A stretch of DNA of 64,000 bases, taken from Sphingobium sp. Cam5-1. GTDB taxonomy: Bacteria > Pseudomonadota > Alphaproteobacteria > Sphingomonadales > Sphingomonadaceae. The notes under the pieces were generated by a model that saw only the letters and a list, made by a program, of their open reading frames with translations, made no database searches and was not told the DNA's origin. The stretch's first letter is position 1, and each line of letters starts with the position of its first letter. The DNA is taken from the NCBI RefSeq assembly GCF_015693305.1, contig NZ_CP065139.1, forward strand, positions 124,001-188,000, read 5' to 3'. Made by a program: the position numbers and the translations under genes. Shown here piece by piece: positions 43,997 to 51,391 of the stretch.

Positions 43997-45063
43997 CCTG
44001 CTCGCGAAAAGCGGAATCCTTCCGCAGCGACGCCCGGTCCGAAGGCGAGCGCGACGCCGGGGCCGTGGCTCCCCTCGTCGAGCAGATCGCTGAGGATAAA
44101 CATCAGCGTTGCGGACGACATGTTGCCATGGCGCGCGAGGATGCCGCGAGACACGGCCAGAGCATCGGGTCGCAGGTCCATGCCGTTTTCGACTGCGTCC
44201 AATATGGACCGGCCCCCGGCATGAACCGCCCAATTCGCGACGGATACGGGATCAGTCGAACCGCAAATCCGGTCCCTGACGCCATTGTCTCGCAGAGCGG
44301 CCTGAATGCGGCTCGGGACTTCACCGGACAGGTGCATGACGAAACCGGCGTCGCCGATCTCCCACCGGATGAGATCGGCAGAATCTTCCAGATTTATCGC
44401 GAAGGGCGCATCCATCGCGAAACCGCGATCCTGCGCGCTGACCAGTGCCGCCGCTGCGCCGTCGCCGAATTGCAGCATCATCAGCAATCTTTCGACCTGC
44501 TGTTCCCGCTGAAGGTGAAGCGAGGACAGTTCGACGGTGACCACCAGTACGCGCGCGTCGGTTTCCGACCGCACGATATGTCGTGCCGTCCGAAGCGCCG
44601 CGACCGCTGCGTAACAGCCCATGAACCCCACAAGTGTCCGCTCCACACCGACCAGACCCAGCGCGTCGGCGATGATCTGATCGACGCCGGGAGCGACGAA
44701 GCCGGTGCAACTGGCGACGACGAGATGGGTAACGCCATCCAGAACTATCTTTGCGCGCAAAGCGTCGATGGCTCGCAGGGCCAATTCAGGGGCGTAGCGA
44801 TGATAGAGTTGCATGCGTTGCGACGTCGAAGGCATGGCGTCCGCGTAGAAGCCGCCGGGATCGACAGGTGAGGCCTCTGCATCCACTTGGGGAAGGACAG
44901 ACCAGCGATGATTGATGCCGCTGCGTTCCGCCATGCGGATGAACAGGCCGCGCGCCCGTTCATCCACTAATTGCTGGCTGGCCCATCGAATGAAGGGGGA
45001 ATGCACATCCTGGTCAGGAACGGCGCAACCTATCGCGTTTATGCAGGCACGTCTTTCGTTCAT
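43993..45063 (-). CDS. Type III polyketide synthase
   Basis: This 356-aa chalcone/stilbene-synthase-fold homodimeric ketosynthase builds short polyketides from an acyl-CoA starter and malonyl-CoA. The catalytic triad is visible: Cys150 in VGFMGCYAAVAALR, His281 in NWAVHAGGRSIL and Asn314 in RHGNMSSATLMF. The thiolase-like first half contains HLVVASCTGFVAPGVDQIIA, and the terminus is VALAFGPGVAAEGFRFSRAG. It is coupled to the FAD oxidoreductase. No chain-length prediction can be made by eye; related bacterial enzymes make alkylresorcinols, alkylpyrones or acylphloroglucinols. Confidence 0.93.
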   Translation of the reverse strand: MNERRACINAIGCAVPDQDVHSPFIRWASQQLVDERARGLFIRMAERSGINHRWSVLPQVDAEASPVDPGGFYADAMPSTSQRMQLYHRYAPELALRAIDALRAKIVLDGVTHLVVASCTGFVAPGVDQIIADALGLVGVERTLVGFMGCYAAVAALRTARHIVRSETDARVLVVTVELSSLHLQREQQVERLLMMLQFGDGAAAALVSAQDRGFAMDAPFAINLEDSADLIRWEIGDAGFVMHLSGEVPSRIQAALRDNGVRDRICGSTDPVSVANWAVHAGGRSILDAVENGMDLRPDALAVSRGILARHGNMSSATLMFILSDLLDEGSHGPGVALAFGPGVAAEGFRFSRAG

Positions 45064-45182
45064 CGCATTCCACTTTGTTGCCCGGATCTACAACGCCGAC
45101 GATGCGGTATATGATCCGGGCTGGACAGGGTCCAACATGTGTAGCGCGATTTTGATTGCTTCCTAATGAATTGGGATTTGCG

Positions 45183-45605
45183 TTAGCCGTGCCGAACCGT
45201 CACGGGCACCATTTCCTCCCACAACAGTTCGAGCTTACGCCGGGTAAAGCGCCACGCGTCACCATCACGACGCCATTCATCGAGATAACGGATCGTCCAG
45301 CGCAAAATCTGGTCCGCGTCGTTGAGCAAATGATCGGCAGTGCAATAAGTCTCGCCGCTGGCTCTGTCACCGTCAATCATAACTGTCTGATTATGGACGC
45401 GGTGGAATGTCGAACGGAACATCTGCGCGAGTCCGTCGATCGACATCAATGTCGCCTCCAGCCCTTCTGTCACGAAGCCCGGCCCTTCGATCCGGCAGTC
45501 ATTCGCCAGCACGGATCGCCACAACTGCTTGTCCTTCCGATCCGCACCCTGCGCGTAGATTTCTGCCGAGCGCCGCAGCGCCGCTTCGTCGATCAGCTTG
45601 TTCAT
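45183..45605 (-). CDS. SnoaL-like (NTF2-fold) protein 1
   Basis: This 140-aa NTF2-fold protein begins NKLIDEAALRRSAEIYAQGA with DRKDKQLWRSVLANDCRIEG, the SnoaL_4 opening. It continues with MIDGDRASGETYCTADHLLN and RWTIRYLDEWRRDGDAWRFT. Such proteins act as small isomerases, dehydratases or hydrolases in degradation of cyclic compounds, or as ring-hydroxylase-like subunits. ATG 45605 is preferred; the longer frame to 45683 overlaps the SDR gene upstream. It is the last gene of the 48147-45183 run, 8 nt after the SDR. Confidence 0.85.
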   Translation of the reverse strand: MNKLIDEAALRRSAEIYAQGADRKDKQLWRSVLANDCRIEGPGFVTEGLEATLMSIDGLAQMFRSTFHRVHNQTVMIDGDRASGETYCTADHLLNDADQILRWTIRYLDEWRRDGDAWRFTRRKLELLWEEMVPVTVRHG

Positions 45606-45613
45606 CGCGCCGC

Positions 45614-46429
45614 TCACAGGTTCATTCCGTTGCCGGTCACGATCGGCATGTTGGTCCAGGTCCCGTTGATATCGCGGATCCATCCTGCCGCCGCCAGCGA
45701 ACCGCCGTCAACGTTAATGGCCGTTCCCGTGACCCAGGACGCAAGCGGGCTGGCGAGGTAGAGCGCCGCGCCCGCGCAGTCGTCCGGATGGCCGAAGCGG
45801 CCGAGGGGCACCCATCTTTGCACATGTTCGCGATTTTCCGGCGGCACCATATAATTGATCGGGGTCTGGGGTGTGTCCGTTGTTTCCGGCGCGATGTCAT
45901 TCACCCTGATGCCGAGCGGCGCGAGTTCAAGAGCGAGGCTCTTGGTGAAGCCCGTTATCCCCCATTTCGCGGCGGCATAGACGGAGCAGTTGGGAATGCC
46001 GCGATAGGCTTCGATGGAGGTGATGTTGATGATCGAACTGCCGGGTGCCGACGCCTTTAGTAGCGGAAGCAAGCGGTTCGTCACGTGCATTAGGCTGATC
46101 AGGTTGAGGCCGATAATTTCCTGCATCTCCTCACGTGAAAGATCAGAAAATGCTTTGGCATGAAGAAAATGGCCGACATTGTTCACAAGAATATCGAGCT
46201 TCCCGCCCGTTTCCTGTTTCAGGCGGTCGGCCAGCGCATCAACCTGTTGCGGATCATTGACGTCGCATTGAATCGCCTTGCCGATGGTGAAATCGGCACA
46301 GCGTTCCGGATCAATCTCCGCAATGAAGACCTGTGCGCCTTGCCGTGCAAAAGCATCGGCGCAGGCGCGTCCGATCCCCGCGCCGCCACCAGTCACCAAA
46401 ACCGTCTTGCCCGTGAAATCCAGCATCAT
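45614..46429 (-). CDS. Short-chain dehydrogenase/reductase 1
   Basis: This 271-aa classical SDR has the cofactor motif TGGGAGIG (13-20), the NNVG structural motif (83-86), and the catalytic set Ser138, Tyr151, Lys155 (ITSIEAYRG, CSVYAAAKWG). The C-terminal WVTGTAINVDGGSLAAAGWI is typical. It likely oxidises a secondary alcohol or reduces the ketone of a cyclic intermediate with NAD(P). It lies in a minus-strand operon with a second SDR, an epimerase-like gene and a SnoaL-like protein. Confidence 0.92.
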   Translation of the reverse strand: MMLDFTGKTVLVTGGGAGIGRACADAFARQGAQVFIAEIDPERCADFTIGKAIQCDVNDPQQVDALADRLKQETGGKLDILVNNVGHFLHAKAFSDLSREEMQEIIGLNLISLMHVTNRLLPLLKASAPGSSIINITSIEAYRGIPNCSVYAAAKWGITGFTKSLALELAPLGIRVNDIAPETTDTPQTPINYMVPPENREHVQRWVPLGRFGHPDDCAGAALYLASPLASWVTGTAINVDGGSLAAAGWIRDINGTWTNMPIVTGNGMNL

Positions 46430-46456
46430 CCTGTCCTCGATTATTCTGTGCGTTTA

Positions 46457-47242
46457 TCAGGCGGCGCCCAGCAGGTCCGGGTTGCGCCGCAGTTCCTGTC
46501 CGCCATCGACCGCAAAGGACTGTCCGGTGACCCAGGACGCAGCGGGGCTGGCGAGATAGGCCACCGCCGCCGCAATATCTTTCGGCTCTCCCGTCCGTTT
46601 GAGCGGCGTTTGCTCCAGAAAGCGATCGATGACCGCCGGGCTGGCGAACATATCCGCCGTGGCGTCGCTGCGGGTGAGGCCGGGGCGGACCGCGTTCACG
46701 CGGATACCGAGCGCGGCCAGTTCGTCGGCCACGGTTCGGATCAATGCTTCCAGCCCGGCTTTGCTGGCGCAATAGGTAGCGAGCGCGGGGAAGGGGAGGG
46801 TCGCGGCCGTGGACGATATGCACACGATTGACCCGCCTTCGCGCATCAACCTGGCCCCGGCCTGCATCGCGATGAAAGCGCTGGTGATGTTGAGGTCAAG
46901 ATCCCGGCGCAAATCCTCTACACTGGTCGAGAGGAAGGGGCCGAAGCCGCCGCCTCCGACCGCAGGCACCAGAATGTCGAGGCGATCTGCCATGGCATAT
47001 GCCTGCGTGAGGGCGTCGCCAACGTCCTTTTCGGATGTAGCATCGCCAGCGGAGATCGCGACCTGCGCTTCCGGAAAATCGCCGATTATGCGGGCTCGCG
47101 CTGCGTTCAGCGCTTCCTGCCTGCGCCCCGTGATGAGCACGCGCGCGCCATCGGCAACGAGCGCCCGTGCGCAAGCCGTGCCGATACCGCCGCTGCCCCC
47201 TGTAACGACTGCCGTTTGGCCCGCCAGAGGAGCCATACTCAT
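46457..47242 (-). CDS. Short-chain dehydrogenase/reductase 2
   Basis: This 261-aa classical SDR has the cofactor motif TGGSGGIG (14-21) and catalytic Ser143/144, Tyr157 and Lys161 (CISSTAATLP, TYCASKAGLEAL). The usual NNAG motif reads PAVGGGG here, an uncommon substitution. The terminus SWVTGQSFAVDGGQELRRNP is normal. ATG 47242 overlaps the upstream epimerase-like stop by ATGA; ATG 47236 is an alternative. It differs clearly in sequence from SDR 1, so the two probably handle different steps. Confidence 0.92.
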   Translation of the reverse strand: MSMAPLAGQTAVVTGGSGGIGTACARALVADGARVLITGRRQEALNAARARIIGDFPEAQVAISAGDATSEKDVGDALTQAYAMADRLDILVPAVGGGGFGPFLSTSVEDLRRDLDLNITSAFIAMQAGARLMREGGSIVCISSTAATLPFPALATYCASKAGLEALIRTVADELAALGIRVNAVRPGLTRSDATADMFASPAVIDRFLEQTPLKRTGEPKDIAAAVAYLASPAASWVTGQSFAVDGGQELRRNPDLLGAA

Positions 47243-48147
47243 TTTGCCGACCGGAACTGATCGACGACTTCCTTTACGGCACGAGCAACATCGTTGCGGC
47301 GGTAGCGAAGGTCGGCCATCGTCTTTGCGTCGGGTTCGTACCGCACGACGTTTCCGCGCCCGGTGAAGATCGCGACGTCCGGCAGCAGGGGATGTTCCTG
47401 ATCCAGCGCAGGCACATCGACATCGTTCCCGGCAGCCCGGAAGAACAGCTTGAAATAGTCCGCGAAGCTCAGATTTTCGTCGCCAACCAGATAGGCTTTG
47501 CCATTTTCGCCCCTTTCCAGCGCGGACTGGATCGCTTCGGACAAGGACAGGGTGGAAATGAAATTCGTGCTGCCGGCAGGAGCGAAGGGCGGGATGCCAA
47601 GTTGTCCCTCGGCATAACGGGTATATGCTTCGAACATCGGCAGGCTCATGCCTGGAACCGCACCCACGACGAACGGCGCATCCACGCTGACAACATGGAA
47701 GCTGTCATCCGCCAGCGCGGTAATGCCGTCGGTGGCAAGCTTTCGGGCGCGAACATAGACGCTTTTTTCCACCAGTTCTGGCGCGACATGGGGATAGAAG
47801 CTGCCGACATGGATGAAGTGCCGGACGCCTGCCTGCTTGGCGAGCGCGGCGAACTGCGGCACGGCCTCGGCGTTGGCTCGGAAGACGTGAGCCTCATAAT
47901 CCGCACCCTCGGGAACATGACGGAGGTCGGCTCCAGCCGCGAAGATGATGGCATCAAAGCCGGTCAAATGCTGCGTCGTGAAGCTACCCTCAACATAATC
48001 GCCCTGCAAAAAGGGCAGGCGCGACAGTTCGGTGTCCGGTTGCGGGGGCTTGCGGCCCGAGACCGTGACATCATGCTCCTGCGATGCAAGATGAAAGGCT
48101 GCATGGCCGCCAATCATGCCGGTGCCGCCAATAACAAGAATTTTCAT
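47239..48147 (-). CDS. NAD(P)-dependent epimerase/NmrA-like protein
   Basis: This 302-aa Rossmann protein starts KILVIGGTGMIGGHAAFHLA with the GxxGxxG motif at residues 7-13. It continues with DVTVSGRKPPQPDTEL, AIIFAAGADLRHV, and VRHFIHVGSFYPHVAPELVE in place of the classic YxxxK helix. The C-terminal part KAYLVGDENLSFADYFKLFF resembles atypical SDRs and isoflavone-reductase-like proteins. It is the first gene of the operon running to 45183. The divergent HxlR gene starts about 100 bp upstream. Confidence 0.85.
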   Translation of the reverse strand: MKILVIGGTGMIGGHAAFHLASQEHDVTVSGRKPPQPDTELSRLPFLQGDYVEGSFTTQHLTGFDAIIFAAGADLRHVPEGADYEAHVFRANAEAVPQFAALAKQAGVRHFIHVGSFYPHVAPELVEKSVYVRARKLATDGITALADDSFHVVSVDAPFVVGAVPGMSLPMFEAYTRYAEGQLGIPPFAPAGSTNFISTLSLSEAIQSALERGENGKAYLVGDENLSFADYFKLFFRAAGNDVDVPALDQEHPLLPDVAIFTGRGNVVRYEPDAKTMADLRYRRNDVARAVKEVVDQFRSAK

Positions 48148-48232
48148 GATAGCTTCCTCTCCACGGGCGTGTCGCGCCTCTTGATGAAGGAGGGCTACCG
48201 ATTCTAGTTTCTATTTGCAACAAGGCGCCGAT

Positions 48233-48258
48233 TAGGTATTAGGTATCTTATGGATACC
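48233..48258. promoter_or_regulatory. Repeat/operator candidate overlapping the HxlR start codon
   Basis: Two tandem TAGGTAT copies (48233-48239, 48240-48246) run into an inverted repeat GGTATC (48242-48247) and GATACC (48253-48258) with a 5-nt spacer containing the ATG at 48250. TTGCAA at 48215-48220 may be a -35. HxlR proteins bind such dyads, so autoregulation and control of the divergent SDR operon are likely (inference). No separate ribosome site is visible. Confidence 0.5.
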
Positions 48259-48630
48259 AACGTGGACCCGCAAACCGCCCTGCAGATTCTCGAACTGGTC
48301 GGGAACAAGTGGACAATGCTCGTCACATACAGACTGGGTGGTGGCGAGATGCGCTTTTCCGACCTCAAGCGCTGCGCAGCGCCTATCAGCTCCAAAATGC
48401 TGACCCAGACGCTGCGCGAACTTGAGCGTTTCGGGATGGTGTCAAGGGAGGTCCGGCCGACCATGCCGCCGAGCGTGGAATATCGGCTGACGGATCTGGG
48501 CAGGGGGTTCCTGGGGACCGTCAGCCAGATTTGCGACTGGATCGGCGACAATCATGAAGCGCTGGAACAGGCGCGCGAGCGCGAGGCTGCAAGGTCGCAG
48601 GACAGTCGTGTGGCGTTCATCGGCGTCTGA
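48250..48630 (+). CDS. HxlR-family transcriptional regulator
   Basis: This 126-aa winged-helix regulator has the family signature: ALQILELVGNKWTMLVTYRL, MRFSDLKRCAAPISSKMLTQ, TLRELERFGMVSREV and VEYRLTDLGRGF. The usual conserved N-terminal Cys of redox-responsive HxlR members is absent; the single Cys is in LKRCAAP. It is divergent from the 48147-45183 operon and probably its regulator. The start codon lies inside a palindrome, suggesting strong autoregulation or a leaderless transcript. Confidence 0.9.
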   Translation: MDTNVDPQTALQILELVGNKWTMLVTYRLGGGEMRFSDLKRCAAPISSKMLTQTLRELERFGMVSREVRPTMPPSVEYRLTDLGRGFLGTVSQICDWIGDNHEALEQAREREAARSQDSRVAFIGV

Positions 48631-48657
48631 CCTGTCGTCTGGATCAACGGGTCATAT

Positions 48658-49170
48658 TCAAGATTTCCTGAAAGCGTCTCGGCTCATACCAGCGATCACC
48701 GGCTCAAAGGCTTCGACGATGTTTCCGCTGATTTGTATTTCGACGCGCCGTTCAATACGCCAGCCGATTTCGAGCCGACGGTAGGTCACCTGATAGTAGC
48801 CAGCCGCGTAGCGTTGGCCGCTATGCGTTGCCCCGGCCCGGCAGATGCCGATCCACTGGAAGTGGACCTGACCCCAAGCCATGTCCCCATCAATGCGAAG
48901 GCGGGGCGCGGTGTTAAAATGGAGCCCCTGATAATATTCACTGACTTCCGCGCAAAATCCCGCAAGTTCTTTTGTTCCTGTGACCAGGCGGGTTGGCTGG
49001 TCGCCGGATTTCGTAATCTCGAACACTCCGTCCGGGGCGAAGACATCGGCCCAACCCTTTGTGTCTCCGCTATCCCATGCACGGCAATATTCTGCTTCAA
49101 GATCGATAATCTCTAAGCGGTCTTCTGCGGCCGCAAGACGTCGTTCCAACGCGGCAAATGCGTTTTCCAT
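48658..49170 (-). CDS. SnoaL-like (NTF2-fold) protein 2
   Basis: This 170-aa protein has the opening RLEIIDLEAEYCRAWDSGDT and KGWADVFAPDGVFEI, then TGTKELAGFCAEVSEYYQGL, HFNTAPRLRIDGDMAWGQVH and YYQVTYRRLEIGWRIERRVE. This is the SnoaL_4 pattern also seen in small hydratase-type enzymes and ring-hydroxylase beta subunits; with no alpha subunit nearby, the former is favoured. It converges with HxlR (27-nt gap) and lies 70 nt downstream of the GMC gene on the same strand. Confidence 0.85.
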   Translation of the reverse strand: MENAFAALERRLAAAEDRLEIIDLEAEYCRAWDSGDTKGWADVFAPDGVFEITKSGDQPTRLVTGTKELAGFCAEVSEYYQGLHFNTAPRLRIDGDMAWGQVHFQWIGICRAGATHSGQRYAAGYYQVTYRRLEIGWRIERRVEIQISGNIVEAFEPVIAGMSRDAFRKS

Positions 49171-49240
49171 GATCTGATCCCCAAAAGAGGTGAGCGCGAT
49201 TGCGTCCCTAATTTGATGTTTTCATGCGAGCTGCAACTTT

Positions 49241-50839
49241 TCACCCATTCAGCATCAAATCCGCTGCCTTTTCCGCGATCATGATGATCGAGGCATTGGG
49301 ATCGCCTGTCGTGATCCGTGGCATGACGGAACCATCGACCACGCGTAGTCCGTCAATGCCATGCACACGTAACTGATCATCGACTACCGCCATGTCGTCA
49401 TGACCCATGCGGCAGGTGCCCACCGCTTCGTAATTGACGTGGCAGTCACGGCGGAAAAAGGCATCAAGCTCCGCGTCGGTGGAACAATCAGCGCCCGGAT
49501 GATATTCCTCGCCGCGATATTTGGCGTAGGCGGGCTGTTTGAAGATTTCCCGCGCTATCCGAACGCCGCGCCGCAGGGCATCGCGGTCGCGTTCCTCGGC
49601 CAGATAGTTGGCGTCGATGATAGGCTGCGCAAACGGATCGGACGATCGCAACTTCAGCTCTCCGCGGCTTTCCGGGCGGGTCAGGATGACGAGGTTGGTG
49701 AAGCCATGTTGGCGAACGATCTGCGCGCCGTCACCCGACAGGATCGGTAGAAAATAATATTTGAGGTCAAGTTCGTCATGCCCTGGCGCACCTGATCGCA
49801 GATAAGCGATAACGTCCGTGCTGAAGCCCGCAAGCGGCCCGGTGTGCGTCGTCATATAGCGCAAAGCAGCTGCTGCGATCCGCAAGGGGTTCGAGATGAA
49901 CTTATAATCTGACACCGGTTCGGGACTGATTATCTGAACCTGGGAGCCAATATGGTCGTGCAGATTCTGACCGACACCCTTGAGGTCTGCAACCGCTCTG
50001 ATCCCGACCGATCGGAGATGGTCGCCGTCACCGATGCCCGACAGCATAAGCAGTTGTGGTGATTGGAAAGTACCACCGCTACTGATGACCTCACGAACGG
50101 CGCGGGCCTGTGCGATGCGGCCTTTCTGGCGATATTCAACCCCTATCGCACGATGGCCGTCCATAATGATGCGGGTGACGTGGGCTTTCGTACGAACCGT
50201 CAGGTTCGGCCGCTTGTTTGCGGGCCGAAGATAGGTGACCGCCGTGCTCATGCGGCGTCCCTTGCTGATCGTATATTCGCATGGACCGAAACCCTCCGGC
50301 ACGGCGCCATTATGGTCGTCGCTATAGGGAAAGCCTGCCTGCTGGGCGGCTTCAAGCCATGCCTTGTGGCCCGGGTTGGTCACCTTGGCATGCGTCACCG
50401 GCAAAGGGCCGCTGCCGCCGTGAAATTCATTCTCCCCGCGCCAGCTGCATTCCGCCCGCTTGAAATAAGGCAGGACATCTGAATAGGACCAGCCTTTATT
50501 ACCAAGCTCGGCCCACAGGTCGAAGATTTCGGGGCTGCCCCGGCTATAGCACATGCCATTGATCGAACTGCTGCCGCCCAGAACCTTGCCGCGCGCATCA
50601 TTGAGGACGCGGTTGTCCAGATGCTTTTGAGGCGCGGTTTGATACTTCCAACTGACCATTCCGGCCTGGAGCATCGGGAAAAATCCGGCCGGCATGTGGA
50701 TCAGCGGATTGACGTCCCGTCCACCCGCTTCGAGCAGAAGGACCTTGATCGACAGGTCGGCGGATAGGCGGTTGGCCAGGACACATCCAGCCGAACCAGC
50801 GCCGACCACAATATAATCGAACTCTTCAGCGGTCTTCAC
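49241..50839 (-). CDS. GMC-family FAD oxidoreductase (alcohol/choline dehydrogenase-like)
   Basis: This 532-aa flavoenzyme has the FAD motif YIVVGAGSAGCVLANRLS (GAGSAG 13-18), the GMC signatures GKVLGGSSSINGMCYSRGS and SSGGTFQSPQLLMLSGIG, and the C-terminal catalytic segment HVNYEAVGTCRMG. This is followed by TTGDPNASIIMIAEKAADLM with the His/Asn pair. It oxidises a primary or secondary alcohol. The start is GTG 50839 with GGAGG 8 nt upstream. It shares a transcript with the RidA gene 21 nt upstream. Confidence 0.93.
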   Translation of the reverse strand: MKTAEEFDYIVVGAGSAGCVLANRLSADLSIKVLLLEAGGRDVNPLIHMPAGFFPMLQAGMVSWKYQTAPQKHLDNRVLNDARGKVLGGSSSINGMCYSRGSPEIFDLWAELGNKGWSYSDVLPYFKRAECSWRGENEFHGGSGPLPVTHAKVTNPGHKAWLEAAQQAGFPYSDDHNGAVPEGFGPCEYTISKGRRMSTAVTYLRPANKRPNLTVRTKAHVTRIIMDGHRAIGVEYRQKGRIAQARAVREVISSGGTFQSPQLLMLSGIGDGDHLRSVGIRAVADLKGVGQNLHDHIGSQVQIISPEPVSDYKFISNPLRIAAAALRYMTTHTGPLAGFSTDVIAYLRSGAPGHDELDLKYYFLPILSGDGAQIVRQHGFTNLVILTRPESRGELKLRSSDPFAQPIIDANYLAEERDRDALRRGVRIAREIFKQPAYAKYRGEEYHPGADCSTDAELDAFFRRDCHVNYEAVGTCRMGHDDMAVVDDQLRVHGIDGLRVVDGSVMPRITTGDPNASIIMIAEKAADLMLNG

Positions 50840-50860
50840 AAACTTCCTCCCTCGTCATTT

Positions 50861-51238
50861 TCAGCATGCAGGATTGGGCAGGCTTGCGACGGCCTTGATC
50901 TCGACGAGCGAGCCAAGATAGCCCAGCGCCGCGACGCCCACCGCCGTCCAGCAGCAACTGGCGCCGTTCATGAAACTGGCCTTGGCGGCCATGAAAGCGT
51001 CCATATGGTTGGGGAAGCCGACATGGAAGGTCGTGAGGTCAACGATGTCGCTCGCCTTGCTTCCGTGACGCGCAAGGACTTCGGCTAGCGCGTCGAAGGC
51101 AAGCGCAAACTGGCGGGAACGATCGGCAGGCACGGTTCCGTCAGCCTCCACACCGATCTGGCCGGAGCAAAACAGAAGTCCGCTCGCCACCTTCGCTTCG
51201 CACAATCCATAGCTTTCAGAGCCTTCAGTTTCAGACAT
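50861..51238 (-). CDS. RidA/YjgF/UK114-family protein
   Basis: This 125-aa protein has the trimeric RidA fold: KVASGLLFCSGQIGVEADGT, FALAFDALAEVLARHGSKAS and DIVDLTTFHVGFPNHMDAFM. The terminal CCWTAVGVAALGYLGSLVEI keeps the spacing but replaces the usual Arg-Ala/Val core of imine deaminases, so it may be one of the non-deaminase Rid subgroups that bind catabolic intermediates. ATG 51238 with GGAGGAG is preferred to 51298. It is divergent from the TonB receptor (153-bp gap) and upstream of the GMC gene. Confidence 0.85.
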   Translation of the reverse strand: MSETEGSESYGLCEAKVASGLLFCSGQIGVEADGTVPADRSRQFALAFDALAEVLARHGSKASDIVDLTTFHVGFPNHMDAFMAAKASFMNGASCCWTAVGVAALGYLGSLVEIKAVASLPNPAC

Positions 51239-51391
51239 GCCTTTCTCCTCCGATCGGCGATCCGCCGCGATGAATGCGCTTTGCCATAAACGATACAAAA
51301 TGTCTTGTTAAATAAAAAACGCTGTGCCAATTGCCGTCTCCAAGAACAGCAATGGGCTCGAACGAGTCCAGAAAATTAGGGGAGTATTGGC

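Noticed and set aside
44065..44871. Plus-strand frame opposite the type III PKS
   Set aside because: Antisense shadow; the PKS triad is clear on the minus strand.
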